From: Schistosoma haematobium
Lineage: Eukaryota; Platyhelminthes; Trematoda; Strigeidida; Schistosomatidae
DNA: 64,000 bases
Reading direction: 5' to 3'
Assembly: GCF_000699445.3 (NCBI RefSeq)
Contig: NC_067197.1
Coordinates: 4,594,152 to 4,658,151 of the forward strand
Below, one piece after another: positions 37,301-48,064 of this stretch (within the stretch, counting starts at the first letter, position 1; every line of letters begins with the position of its first letter). The notes beneath the pieces are model-generated. The model saw only the letters and a program-made list of their open reading frames with translations. It made no database searches and was not told the origin of the DNA. The translations under genes and the position numbers were made by a program.

Positions 37301-40300
37301 TCATATCTGTAAATAATGATGCATATAAAAAATACCTCATGGAGGAAGGAAACTTGTTTCTGGAATATGTTTTGGCAATATAAACATAAAATGCAGTTGA
37401 TATTATAGACTAGGTTTTACTAAGCAGCCATTCAAAACCAACAGTTATTAGAAAACTGGTTCGTTTTAGTGTGGGACCCATATCAGTGGGCACCAACGAC
37501 CCCGTTAGATGTTGAATCAATATTTTCAGGCCCAGTGACTAGAAGGTCACATTTAGACTACTGAATTAGTATCCAATAATCTAAATTTATGATAATAGTC
37601 AATTCGTAAAATGGTGTATGATCCTCGTCCATGGTTATTGGTGATATATGTCCCACGTTAGACGTAACTGGACTCCATTAGTTAGTGTAGTATCGTGGTG
37701 TGTGCTACTTGTATCGATATAAGTAGTATATAACGTTAATAATAGAATGCCTGGCTGCAGAAGGATGATAAAATCGAAGAGGAAAGAAAGGGAATAGAAA
37801 GTAATTGGTATGGAAGTGAAGGGATAATGAAGTGTGAGAGAATTAATGAACATTTTGTAAATGAAGTATTGGAGTATGGTTTTTACATTTTACCAAGTAA
37901 CTGTAATTTTGTGCTAAATATAACCTGCTGTCCTTGCCTGTGTTCTCATTCACTACTGTATCAAGTGCGATTATACTAATGGGACTATATGAAATCTGAC
38001 GTGATGAATGTAGTATTTGATGTTATTACGCTGAATTTTCCTGTCTACACGAATGGTAGGTTAATTTACGTTAGATGGATGTTTGCACTAGATATCCTTC
38101 TAGTGTCTATTGTACAGGACTTCAACATACTCAAATCAAGAGCACGTGACTAGTTTGACTAGAACGTAAGTATATTTCCACACCAAAGACCAACAACAAA
38201 ACCAATAATAATGAGGGTAGGAAAATATATAATTCATCTAATGCATGTCAGACTAGCTACTGGTCTGATTAAATAAAGGAATAATATTGTCCGACCGGCC
38301 ATTTTTTTTTAAAAAAAATTTTCCACCCCCAAATTATAATATTTTTCATCCCGTGTTTCGTCCAATGAAATGGCTAGTTTCAAAAATTAGATTTAATTGG
38401 TTAGTTATGTCTTGAAAATTGTTATAAATTATCAGTACTTGTCGACGAAGCACAATTTCAATCGTCATTATGGAGCAGGGTAACGTGCTGAGTACAAGCG
38501 CTGGTGTTTCTCACGTAACGGAAGTGGAGGAAGTCTTTTTGACTACCTTGTTTCTGGTTGCGTTTCCATCGGTTGAAGCGTTAAAGACCACTATCACAAA
38601 TTTTGAAAGATCGACTTACAGTCATTATGTGAGAGAGTCGCATATTGGCAGAGATCAAAAATCGTACATTAAATTTGTGTGTTGGCGAAATGGGCGTATA
38701 AGATCTCGCGGTTCGTCACAACGTATTGGACGGAGGGGGTAATTTGGTAAACTGTTTTATAATTTTTTTAACGAAGGGCTTCTATGAACACCCAATGTCC
38801 GGCCTTTATGTTTTGTAAGATTATAGACGGCTATTGGACTGTTGTACGTGGATATGTACATCACAATCACGAGTGCAATTCCCTGAGGTACCAAGGTAAT
38901 TCATGGGTGCGCAGGTTAACGGATGGGGAGTTTGAAACTGTGAGACCGCTGCTGATTTCCGGTACCGCTGCATTCCACATAAAGAATTTTGCTTACCAAT
39001 CTTATGGGAAATGTCTGACCGACCAAGATGTCTGTAATATGCGGTACAAAGTGTTCTCACACGCGAACCTTCCTGGTACGGAATTTGCCAATTCATAATG
39101 TACACTATAGGTGATTACGGGAAATTGAAAGCTCACATAACATCCTTGGGTGGGCTTTGCGAATACGAATTGGACGATGAGAACTGTCTATCGTATTTCT
39201 TCTTCATGACTGCTGAGCAAGTGAATTTGGCCGGTCACTTTTGTGACGTAATTGGTTTTGACGGGACGTACAAAACGAATAACGAGAACGTCCATTTATA
39301 TCAAGTCGTTGCCCTGGATATGAATTTTAAGGCAATACCCATGTGCATTGCCTTTTTAAGTCGCGAAACGTCAACATTCATTTCTGCATTCCTGCGTTTT
39401 TTCCAACGGTGTACCAACAGTCGACAGCTGGTAGGCATTGTGACCGATGATTCACCTGCAATTGCTGCTGCTATTACGCAGGTGTATCCGGATGCACACC
39501 ATATTCTGTGTCGCGTACACCTTGTTCGAAATGTGATAAAGAGGGTAAGTGTTTCGTTCATTAACATTAACCCAGTAACCGTTATTGTAGAGGGTGCGAT
39601 CAGAAATTGTACAACTGTTCTTTCGCCTCATGCTCACTCGAACGGTTGGAAGGTAAATCAAAATCTACATAACATGATTTTGTTGTTTTAACAACGTACT
39701 TTCGTTAATCGAAATGTCGGACGGGACGTTTGGCAGATACGTCAGAGACCACCTTCTACCATGGAAACACAAATGGTCCACTGCTTTTCGACCGCCATCC
39801 ACTCTCTTTGAACTGAACAATACGAACTTCGTCGAGACCAGTCACCGAGTCTTGAAGATGTATCACCTTAATCGAAAAACACCGGTTCTCAGATCCATTT
39901 TCAATGTGTTGCTTCGTACTGGATATTGGATGGAAGCAAGATTACATAAATATTCAATGGATTGTCGGGGGAACGACTGACACCAGTTGCCTGTCAACTA
40001 CTGAAGCGACACCTTCGCATTCCTATAACGTAGTCTGCATTGTCGGAAGATTTATTCACCGCTATGGACGCCACAGGGACGTACTACGTACACGTCGATA
40101 CTAGCTGGTGCTCGTGTTCATTCTTCATTGAAAACGGATTACCATGCCGTCACATATTGGCTTACTGCACACACAGTAATAGTGATGCAGTTCACTTCAT
40201 GACTTCATAGTTCACGGTAGACTACCAAGAACATCAGTAAACTTGCATGGAGAACAGCAATGTTTCACACCTTCTGTGCCTACGACCCATCGCCGAACGT

Positions 40301-43300
40301 ACGAGCAGTGCACTGTCCTATCTGTGGCGCCATTACAAACTAATAGTGACGACGTCCGACCGCGAGAACGAGTGAAGGCCCTTTTGAGGGCCACCCACAA
40401 TTTGATTTCCATTATTTTGTTCATTGATACAGTTGACCTTATTCATATTTATACGTTTAAAGTCGATAGATATTTGTTGAGTCAGTCAGACGACGTAGGC
40501 TTGTTCATTTACACTTCATGAAACTGATATTTCAAATGCTTGTCAAAAATGGTTACATTCGTTATGTCTAGATATAGTTCAGGTTTCATATTACGGCGGT
40601 TAACAATATTCACACATGACTGATTAAACACACTAGTTCTTATTACGACCAAATAATTAATTTTAAAATAAAGAACTACAAATAATTTACAAGTGAAAAT
40701 AATGAACCGTTTCAATGGATTTCCAAATTAACCACATTCAACTCTAACGTTGTCTAATTCTCATTATGAATGAACATTTACAAAATAATCGTTTACTAAA
40801 TATTAAGTGTCTATTTCGGAAAATTTATTACTACTTTCATGTACTGTCAAAGTCAGTTCATTAAATGATGGTCTATGGTTGCTTCACCTGAATTATACAT
40901 ATTTTGCAACCAGTAAGTTATCATAATGATTTATTGATATGTTGATTTCTTTTTCCCATTAACACACCATGTGTTACCAAAAAACCTATGCATACACTTT
41001 AGTGATAATTTGTTTATTAATTTGGTATTAAATATTTGACTACCGACCTCATTCAGTAATCACTATTATCAAATATTCAAACCGATTTTCAGTTCCCTTT
41101 TTCACCCAACTTTCTTTTACTGAGATACATATAATTATTCGTGTTAAGATAACTAACGACTTCAATTCAAGGTATACTTGATCGGAAAACAAAAATTGAT
41201 CCCAATACACATTCACTAACAGTAGGATTGCACGGTAATGCAATTAAGTTGGTGTTTTTTTCTATAAATGTCTAAATTTTTTACAAGACTAAGATTACAC
41301 AAAAAGGATTATTCATTATCATTAAATTTCAAATGTAAAAATCAAAATTCTGACATCCAATCACAACTCTAGATACGATTTCAATTTCAACTAATCAGAT
41401 TACAAAGATGAACAGTTTACGTCCAATTACAAAATTATTAAAGGTAACAAAATGTTTGTTCATTATCACTTGAGCACACACTTGCAAAACAAGTCCACCA
41501 ATCAACGATACCTAAATTTTTCATTCACACCCCACAATTTTTTTAAAAGGGGTGGTAAGGAATCATATAGGCCGGTCACTTAATGACAACCTAAATAAAG
41601 AACCATTATTTTTCTCACCCACACATCAATTAATGAAGATGGTTTTCTATAAAAATAGCTCTGAAAACTTAAGCTGCACATTTGAAAACAGTTTTGATAA
41701 GATAAAAAATATACTTCTTTTACTCAATTAGTTACAAATATGAGTGTTTTACGACAAATAGAATTTCGAAACGACACTGAGCTCAGGTACATGATTGTAT
41801 GATGATGTTCTTCAGAACAACGATTAGAATGACATAATTAAACCGTTCACCTCAGAGAATATAAACATTCACAACGGTAAGTGTTTGGATCTTCCTGTTG
41901 TTGATGCTGTAGACTACAATTGATCAGCCTTTTTCGGCATACTTGCATCTTATGTGGATCGCTTCAACATTGTCATATAATTGCAAGTCTTAAAGTTGGA
42001 ACAGTGGATAGCAGTGGATTCAGGGACGCAAGTTTCGTTCAATTTGTGGCTCATCGGACGGTATATCCAACTGGTGAGTCTAAAATAGGTTGAGACACTC
42101 GTCCTGGATCCAACTGCTAGCTACTATTCCAATTTTAATTAAAAAAGAACTGTTGTCGAGCAACATGAATTTTGAGTGTTTTGTTCTCTGAGTTGGATGG
42201 TTTAGTCGTGAAACCTTAAGTGTCCTTCTTGACAACATCAGCAAGATGAAAAATTCAATGATCAAATGACACCAAAACAGTTAAACTACTTGGCAATAAA
42301 TGATAGATATGGAGAACTGTTTGAAATATTTTCATATACATTTGTTGCAGAAACATTTTCGAACGGAATGGTAAAAAATCCAACAGAGTCATTCTTACCA
42401 CGAATCCAAAAGTTTACAGCACCCTTGGAAAATAAAACGGAAGAAATAAATCAAGTTTATATAAATCAATGGAACTTTTTCCACAGGATGATTTAAAAGA
42501 TGGTTACGTGTAACTGTTAAAACAGCTTTATTGGTGATAAGTATCAAACAAGTAACTAAGATAACACTCAAGAGTATTTTTACGAGAAGATTAAAGTCAG
42601 TCAGCGTTTTGTGGGCTGTACTCTAAGTCTAGAAAACCTTTTGACCAAATATAGATGGGTAATGTTGTTAACTTGGATGAAGACCTTGATATTACACTAT
42701 ACAGTCAATTATTTATGAGACAAATCTAAATTTGTATCCAGTACTAAAGAATCATATGGAACGTGCCGACCGGGAAGCCTGAAGATCATCTGTTTAGCGT
42801 TAAATACTGGTAAAATTAACAGCGTAAAGTTCAGCGGTTATCGTATTATTCTCCGATTAGTAATAATTTGTCAGTTCTGCTAATTGTTGAACGATTATTT
42901 CATTTATAATTCTAAAATTGAAGAAGGAAGAAAGCATAGTGACAACGGAAATACTAGACAGAAAAATGTATGTCGATTGTCGAATTCATTAAGATGAATC
43001 TACCGTATTTTATGGAGCTAATGAAATAAAGTACGATGCTAGCATTCAACTGTGTTCTATAAATAAAACAAAAAGCACCCATACTAGTGTATGATAACAA
43101 GTGATATAAACTGACAGGAGTCTTTCAAAAGTTTTGAGTGATAATGTTTCGGATGGATTTTCTTCTCTATATGCAAGATGTTGTTCAAAATTGATATATA
43201 TCAATGTCCAGTACAAACATAAAAAGTGATGAGGTTGAGAAAAGCAGGAACTTCGCTTTTTCTGGTAGTCACATCAGCCACCTTAACTTGTCGGTTGACG

Positions 43301-46300
43301 ACAAAACCATGGCATGAATGCGTGAGCTCTCTTGATATTTGGTGGCTTTCATAACCTTATGGCACGAGAGAGATACCCGTTTGTCATACAAATAACGAGT
43401 ATATTGTATCTTAATTCACTGCTTTCCTCTACAAGTGGGAAACAACCTATGATAGTAGAACAAACAAAGTTTAAAAATAACTAGTAACGAATATTTTTGA
43501 AGCACTAATCGTATATGAAGGGACTAGTGAGTGATGCTGAGCTTAGATGTAAGTTCTTAAGTACAAATGGAATGTCTGTTGATAAATTTGAACATCCATT
43601 TACTGAGGTGTCCATGACATCTATGAGGGATTCCTGGTCATCAGTTACTGTGAAGTTTAGTTCTGATTAAGATGAATTCTATTGACAAATTGACAGGGGA
43701 AGTCAGATCAATAAATGACATCAGTTTTTAAAGTTTTTGAATATCGGCTTAATGAGAAATGTACTTGTTTGTCAGACCATAATTTATAGCTAGAGACCTC
43801 TGGTAGTTTGATTTGCAAAAAGTCACCTTTGAGTACATATTTCATTTTCTATCCTTTATTAAATATCAAAATACATACTTTCTTAATTATAGTTTTATTT
43901 ATTTATTTTGGATTACACTTCTCAAGTTCAGTTCGTCATTGTTATAGCACCTAATAACTTGACTCTTTTGACCTTCACGTGGTTAATTTTGTTACAATGT
44001 ACTGATGAGAAGTGTGGTAATTTGACCTAATACCTATTTTTGCCAGACAATATTTTTTCTAAACCTACATTACTAACAAATAATGAGGCTCGGGAAATAG
44101 AACTAGTGTGTAATTATAATGCAGTATCCCACCCTCTAGATCTGTAAAATACACAAAATATGGTTCATAGGTTTTCAAGCTTATTTTCTTAACATACTTA
44201 GAGTGGACAGGCAAAAGCTTCTAGGCTTTTTAGATGACGGGATTTCATTTTTGAAATAAGGCACTTTTTAGGAGTTACTTACTGAAGTACTAGTAATTTC
44301 TGCATTGTATATGTAGTTCCAGTTAGAAAGCTTAAGATCCATCCAACTCCAGCTAGCCATAACATTATGATTGGACATATCCAGTATGTATAATCTAGCG
44401 CGTGACAGGATGATTGATAAAGTGGACCTCAGTCCAGAAGTCCTTAAAAAAGAAAATTATTTGGTATTTGCAAGTTGGAAATATTATTAGATCAGAGAGA
44501 GGTGGAGAATAAGTGATTATTAATGAGTAGATTATGAAAACGGATTCGAAACTTTACAAAACATTTCTTGCAATGAACATGATTTCGTTTTGGTTGGTTT
44601 TTGGTGAGCATACGGTGGTAATTCAGAAAACCAAGCAAACGCCAATACTGAGTTATACCGTTACGATCAAAATTTTTCTGTTAACAACTAAAAGATTTAT
44701 CTAAAGAAAAAATATAATGTTCAATCATATACTCAAAATGGTATTCAGGTCTTCAATAGTTTATTATTCGGGAATTCAAACTAACTATAGATCTCTATGC
44801 AACTTGAAATATATTTAGTGATCATTTAGTCATAACCAATTAAGTCATTAGTTTGGCCTAATTTTAAGAAGCTCATGTATTCTTGCAATAATGATGTCAA
44901 ACATCATGAAGCTTTAACAGTTTAGTGGGCCGTTGATCTGACTGAAATTTGAATGAACGAATATGCTATGAACATAAATCTTCCGTTTAATTCTGTATAA
45001 TACACTTAGGTTAACTCTGTTTGAGCGACAGGGGCAATTAGATGCCAAATACAGATTGAGCTTGACGAGTTTATTTAATCTATTTGATTACTCGAATAGA
45101 CATTAAGATGAGAAGTAGAAAAGCAAAGCGAATTGAAGAGAGAAAGAATACCATCTCACTTTGATATGACGCGACCTACTATTTATAGCTAGACAAAAAT
45201 AAGCTAAGGGTATGTGGTGATTAGGGTGCACGATACATACATACGCCCAAATAAAAGCACTTAAGGTTATAGGCGAATGACTGGCAAGGTCAGAATATGA
45301 CTGAAGGAGAATAAATTAATTAATATTCCCGAAAGCTAGAATAACCCATGTGGCCGTGATATACTATTTGAAAATACAGCATCTACAACTTGAATTTAAA
45401 ATATGGTGAATGTAGTTGTGGAGAGTGGATTAAGTCATTGAGGGTCCAAAATGAGATCGTTGGTGCGAATCAGCATTATTTTCGACTACAGATACATACT
45501 AATCTATATTTTAAAACGTTAACAACATTTGAAGTAACTTATCTGCCTGATCCATTAATAATACCTTAGGTTCAATAACCAACCGACATTACTTACATGA
45601 GTATCACAGGAGGAAATTATACTGCTGTTGAGATGGATGGGGATGAGTTTAGGCTCATAACAGACATCCATGAATGTATGAATTTATAGGGAGTTAGGAA
45701 TAAATTCTTTGAAAAGAAAGTGTTATTTGTAAAACAAATGTTATGAAAAGTCAAAATGTCAAGCGTACCTGGGTACATCATTGTCAGAGTGAAGAGATAT
45801 CAAATCCACTGTTGTGAAGGCAACTATTTCATTTGAAAACTCTATAGAAATGGATGGATTAAAGGCGGCAATTTTTGACCATGACGGCCTTTCACTTGCT
45901 AAAACAAGTATAAAGTATGAAATTTAGCATTACTTGGGTGGATAATCGAACTAGTCTTTCGGAGTTCAACACCACTTTTGACTACAGGCTCAGGAAGTGC
46001 GCACAACTGAATGCATTGGAAAGAATGAGGGCAGAAAGATAAGATCTAAGTTTTTATTTATGGATACAAAAGCCTTACCTGGCCATCTTTTGTGCCTAGC
46101 GGAATACAATTATTGATCAAACTCGAACTGAATGCAGTGATTTTTTGGGGACTTATAGTATGTATTAGTTTGCAAGCGTGTACATCCCAAATTCTGCACG
46201 AAAGGTCATCAATAAGTACAAAAGCATATTGTGGAACAGAGTTATGGAAATCGATGTCTTTAATATTGGCTGGTTGCAATCCCATTGACACTACAATGTT

Positions 46301-46840
46301 TTGAGTTTCCTGGAAAGATTATTCAGAAGAAAAAGAAACCTTGAGATGCCATGCTTTCAATTGCTTTTCATCACCAATAATAACGCAAGAGAAAGATGGA
46401 TCGATTCGTAGAACAGGAGGGCTTCGTGATACATATTCAATGAACTCTCTACAAAACTGTATAGAAGAGGATAATTTCAAAACTGACATCCTTTTTGGAT
46501 ACTTTAATGACTTGTGTGAGAACTGGAGAATTTCCAAAGCTTCAGCATTTGCGAGAACAATAACTACATCAGAACAGATTACTTGAACTTTTAGAAAAAT
46601 TACGGAAGAACTAGATTTGTAAATAGAATGAAACTTATTAAATTAAATGTCAGTGTCAAGCAAACTCACTGATGGCAAGTCACAAATAAAACCAGTGCAA
46701 ATCTTATCGAGAGCCGTTGTTGACGTATAACATACGACGTTCTCTACAATATCAACTAGACAGAGTCCGCTAGCAGCGAAAAAACCTAAACTTGGAGACT
46801 GAGAAACTGGCATTACAATATGTTCAGTTTCAAACTGACA
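19381..46840 (-). CDS. WD40-repeat protein, WDR27-like (partial gene model)
   Basis: Exons supported on the minus strand, 5' to 3': about 46840-46665 (holds ATG at 46813; its 3' border is unsure by a few bases), 46587-46340, 46309-46079, 30879-30494, 20955-20834, 19773-19381. The 30-nt intron 46339-46310 joins in phase. WD40 features: [35 protein letters not shown] then [38 protein letters not shown], and [13 protein letters not shown] then VIYDVRK and VDWHPSKPE. The last two exons follow the order I remember for the C-terminal blades of WDR27. WDR27 is a beta-propeller of little-known function, so no role is claimed. Exon 46079-46309 ends in phase 0 but exon 30494-30879 starts with two carried bases, and the same mismatch occurs before 20955, so at least two exons are missing. 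The 3' exon may read through its donor to a TAA about 18 nt on, or one more exon may follow. Convergent with DDX56. Confidence 0.72.
21445..21848 (+). mobile_element. RTE (Perere-3-like) 3' fragment, 13-bp target duplication
   Basis: 404 bp flanked by exact TACATTAGATAGA (21432-21444 and 21849-21861). Encodes pieces of the RTE C-terminus ([26 protein letters not shown]-like, [12 protein letters not shown]) in shifting frames and ends in GTAAGTAAG. A recent-looking, strongly 5'-truncated insertion in a WD40-gene intron. Confidence 0.85.
22505..22955 (-). mobile_element. Internally deleted RTE element
   Basis: On minus, the linker between endonuclease and RT ([19 protein letters not shown], then [20 protein letters not shown]) passes in the same frame directly into the C-terminal tail ([19 protein letters not shown]), ending near 22505 with AAGTAAG. 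The whole RT core is gone. Found inside a WD40-gene intron. Confidence 0.75.
23335..23510. repeat. Short foldback repeat
   Basis: CTAGTTGGTACTTGTCAGCA at about 23363 and an imperfect complement (CTGACAAGTGAGTACCAAC) at about 23484 form inverted arms. A TTCGAATACA box lies between. Related in layout to the tRNA-headed repeat at 59160-59345. Confidence 0.5.
23600..23780. repeat. Family F fragment
   Basis: Shares ATTGAAAACC, GGACTCCTCAACAGTGCATA with the arms of the foldback family at 4433 and 63181. On minus it reads CACTGTTGAGGAGTCC then GAAACAGTTGTTC, a decayed hammerhead-like arm. Confidence 0.5.
24005..24450 (-). mobile_element. RTE (SR2-like) 3' fragment, minus strand
   Basis: Tail complement TCAGTCAGTCAGTCAG at 24005, then the 3' UTR, then C-terminal codons on minus ([16 protein letters not shown] reading ending near 24430; complement of ATGGCTCAGAATC and of the GACCCCAACC block). 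Same family as 15806-17024. Confidence 0.72.
24797..25690. repeat. Old repeat X, copy 1, split by a solo LTR
   Basis: The parts 24797-24933 and 25527-25690 align with one contiguous stretch at 38040-38278 plus 41601-41640 (shared TACAGGACTTCAACA, ATATATTTCCA, CACCCACACATCA-like). The copy at 38150-38165 shows the site without the LTR. Function not known. Confidence 0.65.
24934..25521. mobile_element. Solo LTR, 588 bp, with 5-bp target duplication CAACG (family L2)
   Basis: Begins TGTTATGACC and ends GGATATAACA (TG...CA, TGTTAT/ATAACA inverted ends). Flanked by CAACG at 24929-24933 and 25522-25526. The empty site is seen in the related repeat near 38160. AATAAA near 25395 and TATAAATA near 25416 are on plus. 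A 5-bp duplication fits Ty3/gypsy elements. No internal region. Confidence 0.85.
26125..26250. repeat. Family P, short palindromic copy
   Basis: ATCGTTCTTCTGAACGAT is self-complementary at its centre, and flanking GAGTTTTGTTCTC and CAGCTCAGAGGGC are arms of the family seen at 8924-9153, here with a shortened left arm. Confidence 0.6.
26260..29475 (+). mobile_element. Penelope-like retroelement, nearly full length
   Basis: A 675-codon ORF region (27034-29058) with one in-frame stop encodes RT and GIY-YIG endonuclease, followed by a 3' UTR to about 29475 that is also present at 4079-4260 and 5335-5510. Upstream, 26260-26490 reads as a further candidate N-terminal part ([20 protein letters not shown]), which I assign with less certainty. 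Penelope-like elements from flukes have this domain order. Lies in an intron of the WD40 gene, on the opposite strand. Confidence 0.85.
27034..29058 (+). pseudogene. Penelope-like RT plus GIY-YIG endonuclease, single nonsense codon
   Basis: One frame throughout, broken only by TAG at 27934-27936. N-terminal block [32 protein letters not shown]; fingers [20 protein letters not shown]; motif [13 protein letters not shown] (about 27825); motif [17 protein letters not shown] (about 28010); motif C YMDD (about 28120); then FLDVDITRK. The C-terminal GIY-YIG domain starts near 28725 ([15 protein letters not shown], later R and EH residues) and ends with [14 protein letters not shown]. The element copies RNA by target-primed reverse transcription using its own endonuclease. 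The stop falls between RT motifs A and B, so the product would be truncated unless read through. Confidence 0.9.
29742..29845. mobile_element. 104-bp near-perfect hairpin MITE (family F), TA-flanked
   Basis: Two 45-bp arms with two mismatches around a 14-bp loop, starting GGTTGAAATCATGAGTCG and ending with its complement, flanked by TA at 29740-29741 and 29846-29847. It is an internally deleted form of the foldback family at 63181-63478. A TA duplication would fit mobilisation by a Tc1/mariner-type transposase, which is an inference. Confidence 0.8.
29995..30330 (+). repeat. tRNA-headed SINE-like repeat, decayed
   Basis: ACTGGACGAGTGTTTCGTC and GAACCTGAAGGTCCTAGG resemble parts of the family F and Sm-alpha-like repeats (A/B-box-like layout), but with many changes. 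Boundaries uncertain. Confidence 0.4.
30985..31215 (-). repeat. Sm-alpha-like repeat remnant
   Basis: On minus: GGTACTGGGTTGAGTCCCGG, ACATCAATTCTGGGTTGCAG, then CCACTGCTAGCTTC, in the same order as the tRNA-like box, the middle part and the post-hammerhead part of the repeat at 15545-17110. Lies just upstream of WD40 exon 30494-30879 and explains short open frames here that might be mistaken for coding. Confidence 0.55.
32450..32740 (-). mobile_element. RTE (SR2-like) 3' fragment, minus strand, decayed
   Basis: Complement of the C-terminal coding region (AACCTTACCCAGGTAGTC, CCATGG-like CAAGATGGTTCAGTC, TTGGTTTGGTTGCCACTTGC) seen at 24240-24430 and 16580-16760. No open frame remains. Confidence 0.65.
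33110..33340. repeat. Family F fragment
   Basis: GAACTGATCTATGTTAGACA, then ATTGAAAACCTGTAAGTACC and a decayed hammerhead-like arm, as in 4433-4895. The right arm is missing. Confidence 0.55.
34140..34390. repeat. Repeat Y, copy 1
   Basis: Shares CCAATCAGA, CAACGCTGATTTTCAAC and GGGGAGTCCTCGAGGG-like parts with 36300-36600. No coding seen. It could be an LTR piece, but no ends could be fixed. Confidence 0.4.
35830..36030 (+). mobile_element. RTE (SR2-like) C-terminal fragment, decayed
   Basis: AGTAGGTTAGAAGAAAACTA, GGAGTGGCCC and CTATGAAGTCAGTAACTG parallel the 16580-16720 region (GWKKARGG to MKSLTSG). Many stops. Confidence 0.6.
36300..36600. repeat. Repeat Y, copy 2
   Basis: Contains CATCCAATCAGAAGTG, CTCAATGCTGATTC and TCAGGGGGACTT, paralleling 34140-34390. 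Nothing else recognised. Confidence 0.4.
37620..37890. repeat. Repeat Z, copy 1
   Basis: Purine-rich AAGATCGAAGAGA-like and GGAAGTGAAGG-like sequence also found at 62010-62330. The minus-strand frames [19 protein letters not shown] and MSINSLKLHCSYASTSITL correspond. They look like shared repeat sequence, not a gene. Confidence 0.45.
38040..38278. repeat. Old repeat X, copy 2, split by the MULE
   Basis: Continues after the MULE at 41601-41640 (TTCTCACCCACACATCA). Aligns to 24797-24933 plus 25527-25690 without the L2 solo LTR. Confidence 0.65.
38279..41591 (+). mobile_element. Mutator-like DNA transposon (MULE), 9-bp target duplication
   Basis: Flanked by exact TAAATAAAG at 38270-38278 and 41592-41600. 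Imperfect terminal inverted repeats meet at GACCGGCC (about 38293) and GGCCGGTC (about 41571), each followed inward by a CCACCCC-type block. Encodes a MULE transposase (38470-40210). Nine-bp duplications are typical of Mutator elements. Curupira is a Mutator family described from schistosomes, but whether this belongs to it needs comparison. Confidence 0.88.
38470..40210 (+). pseudogene. MULE transposase with zinc finger, DDE core and SWIM domain, mildly decayed
   Basis: Start ATG 38470. Regions in order: N-terminal part 38470-38740; a FAR1/FLYWCH-like finger (CPAFMFCK, then W.V, then HHNHEC) at 38790-38880; the MULE DDE core (FDGTYKTN near 39260, [12 protein letters not shown] near 39440, CRVHLVRN near 39510, NFVETSHR near 39825); and a SWIM finger (WCSCSF, then LPCRH) at about 40108-40155, ending at TAG 40208-40210. 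Small introns are likely: 39076-39110 (35 nt) and one starting GTAAGT at 39545, both keeping phase. An in-frame TAG near 40030 and an unclear join near 39700 suggest decay. Such enzymes cut and join transposon ends. Confidence 0.8.
41765..42245. repeat. Family P fragments
   Basis: CTCAGGTACATGATTG with GTTCTTCAGAACAACG (41765-41860) and TGTTTTGTTCTCTGAGTTGG (42165-42245) are decayed arms of the palindromic family at 8924-9153. Confidence 0.5.
42266..42496 (+). other. Unassigned 76-codon open frame
   Basis: Reads [20 protein letters not shown] through [19 protein letters not shown]. Not recognised. It begins at the edge of a family P fragment and has no splice partners that I could find, so it may be chance or a repeat remnant. 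Confidence 0.2.
42497..45059. other. Intronic DNA of the WD40 gene, nothing recognised
   Basis: AT-rich, no coding run and no match to the repeat families listed here. Confidence 0.5.
45060..45260 (+). repeat. Repeat W, copy 1
   Basis: AGCAAAGCGAATTGAAGAGA, then ATTTATAG and CAAAAATAAGCTA, shared with 58490-58730 and, inverted, with 48065-48235. Confidence 0.5.
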
Positions 46841-47235
46841 CTGTCAACAGTCGCTAACACAAACAATGCAGTGTTCAATAGCAGTTTAATTTTTAAAACA
46901 ACAGGAGTCTAGGTGACCTGTGCTAGTTTTAACGTTCCTTTGAACCTTTTCCAAATGCGGTGAGACTGCATTTTATGGATGAATCAAACAGATTTACGAT
47001 AAGAAGTCTTGCATTTCGGAGCAAAATTCACTCACCCATTTGGCCAAATAGCGTATTGACATTGTAGCTGATGTCAGTTCATGATGAAAAACCACTAGTC
47101 TAATTCCAAACCTTAGACATTAACTGTAAATAATAATCCTTATCCTTCAAACTGCTTTACAACCCTCATTTAGCCTTATTAATTAAGTAGACACTCTCAA
47201 TGTCAATCTGGCGTCACTCAAAGATCGACCGCAAA
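46841..47235. other. Upstream of the first WD40-gene exon found
   Basis: No coding run fitting a further 5' exon could be fixed. The exon at about 46665-46840 has an in-frame ATG at 46813 but also an acceptor-like site at 46841, so a 5' exon may exist further upstream. Confidence 0.4.
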
Positions 47236-47890
47236 TTATAGTCTCACCAAACCGACTTCTATTGTGATGCGAAGCATGTTTGCAGTTACTTCTGTGTTCG
47301 ACCCCAGAGCCTTAGATGCTGCTGCCATCCCACTCTTGGTATCTTTGTCGTACATCCCTGTTTCCTCGACTGTTGGTGGAGTGACATCTATAGGAAGGTC
47401 TGTGTGTGCTTCTTTGATGTCCGGCAGATTCAGTGGAGCTGATTTATTTGAGTTCCTCAAACTGTTATACACATCCGTTTCTCTGTTCTTTAATCTCAGT
47501 GATCAAATTTCCCTCGTGTCCTTGACTGGTCTCTGGTTTATTATATTTTCTGTCAGTTTCTTCGTCGTCTCATATAGTTGTTTCGTACTTCCTCCTCTTC
47601 CAGCCTTTTCCCCTGTCGTTGCTAGGTCTTACATATATTTCTGCTTATCGGCTCTAATGCTCCTGTTCACTTGCATGTTTGCTTCAGTGTATTCAGCTTT
47701 CATCTTAGCAACCACCGGGTGGTGATCTGAAATTATGTTAGCTCCTCTCCTGGTTGCCACGTCTCCGACGGATCTACCAAATTTCTAACTGGTACGAATA
47801 TGATGGATCTGGTTCTCTGTAGTGTGGTCCTGTGAGGCATGTAGCTTTGTGTATGCGTTTGTGAGAGAATATTGTGACACCTATAACTAT
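47236..47890 (-). mobile_element. RTE fragment: end of endonuclease and linker to RT
   Basis: On minus from about 47890: ATRRGANIISDHHPVVAKMK (the SDHHPVV motif of the apurinic-type endonuclease), then ADKQKYM, KQLYETTKKL, and the pre-RT linker PLNLPDIKEAHTDLPIDV. Breaks off before the RT core. Several stops and shifts. Confidence 0.75.
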
Positions 47891-48064
47891 TGTGGGGGAT
47901 AATGTAACGTCATGTGTCATATGAAACTCACACAATTTATTCCAGGTTCTGGATAAGCCAATCTATTCATTCTTCTTAAACCACATTTTGACCTTGTCAC
48001 TTATTGGCTTGTTTATTCTGACTGTATTTAGATGAGTGTATATGTGTGCAGATCCTATCATACT

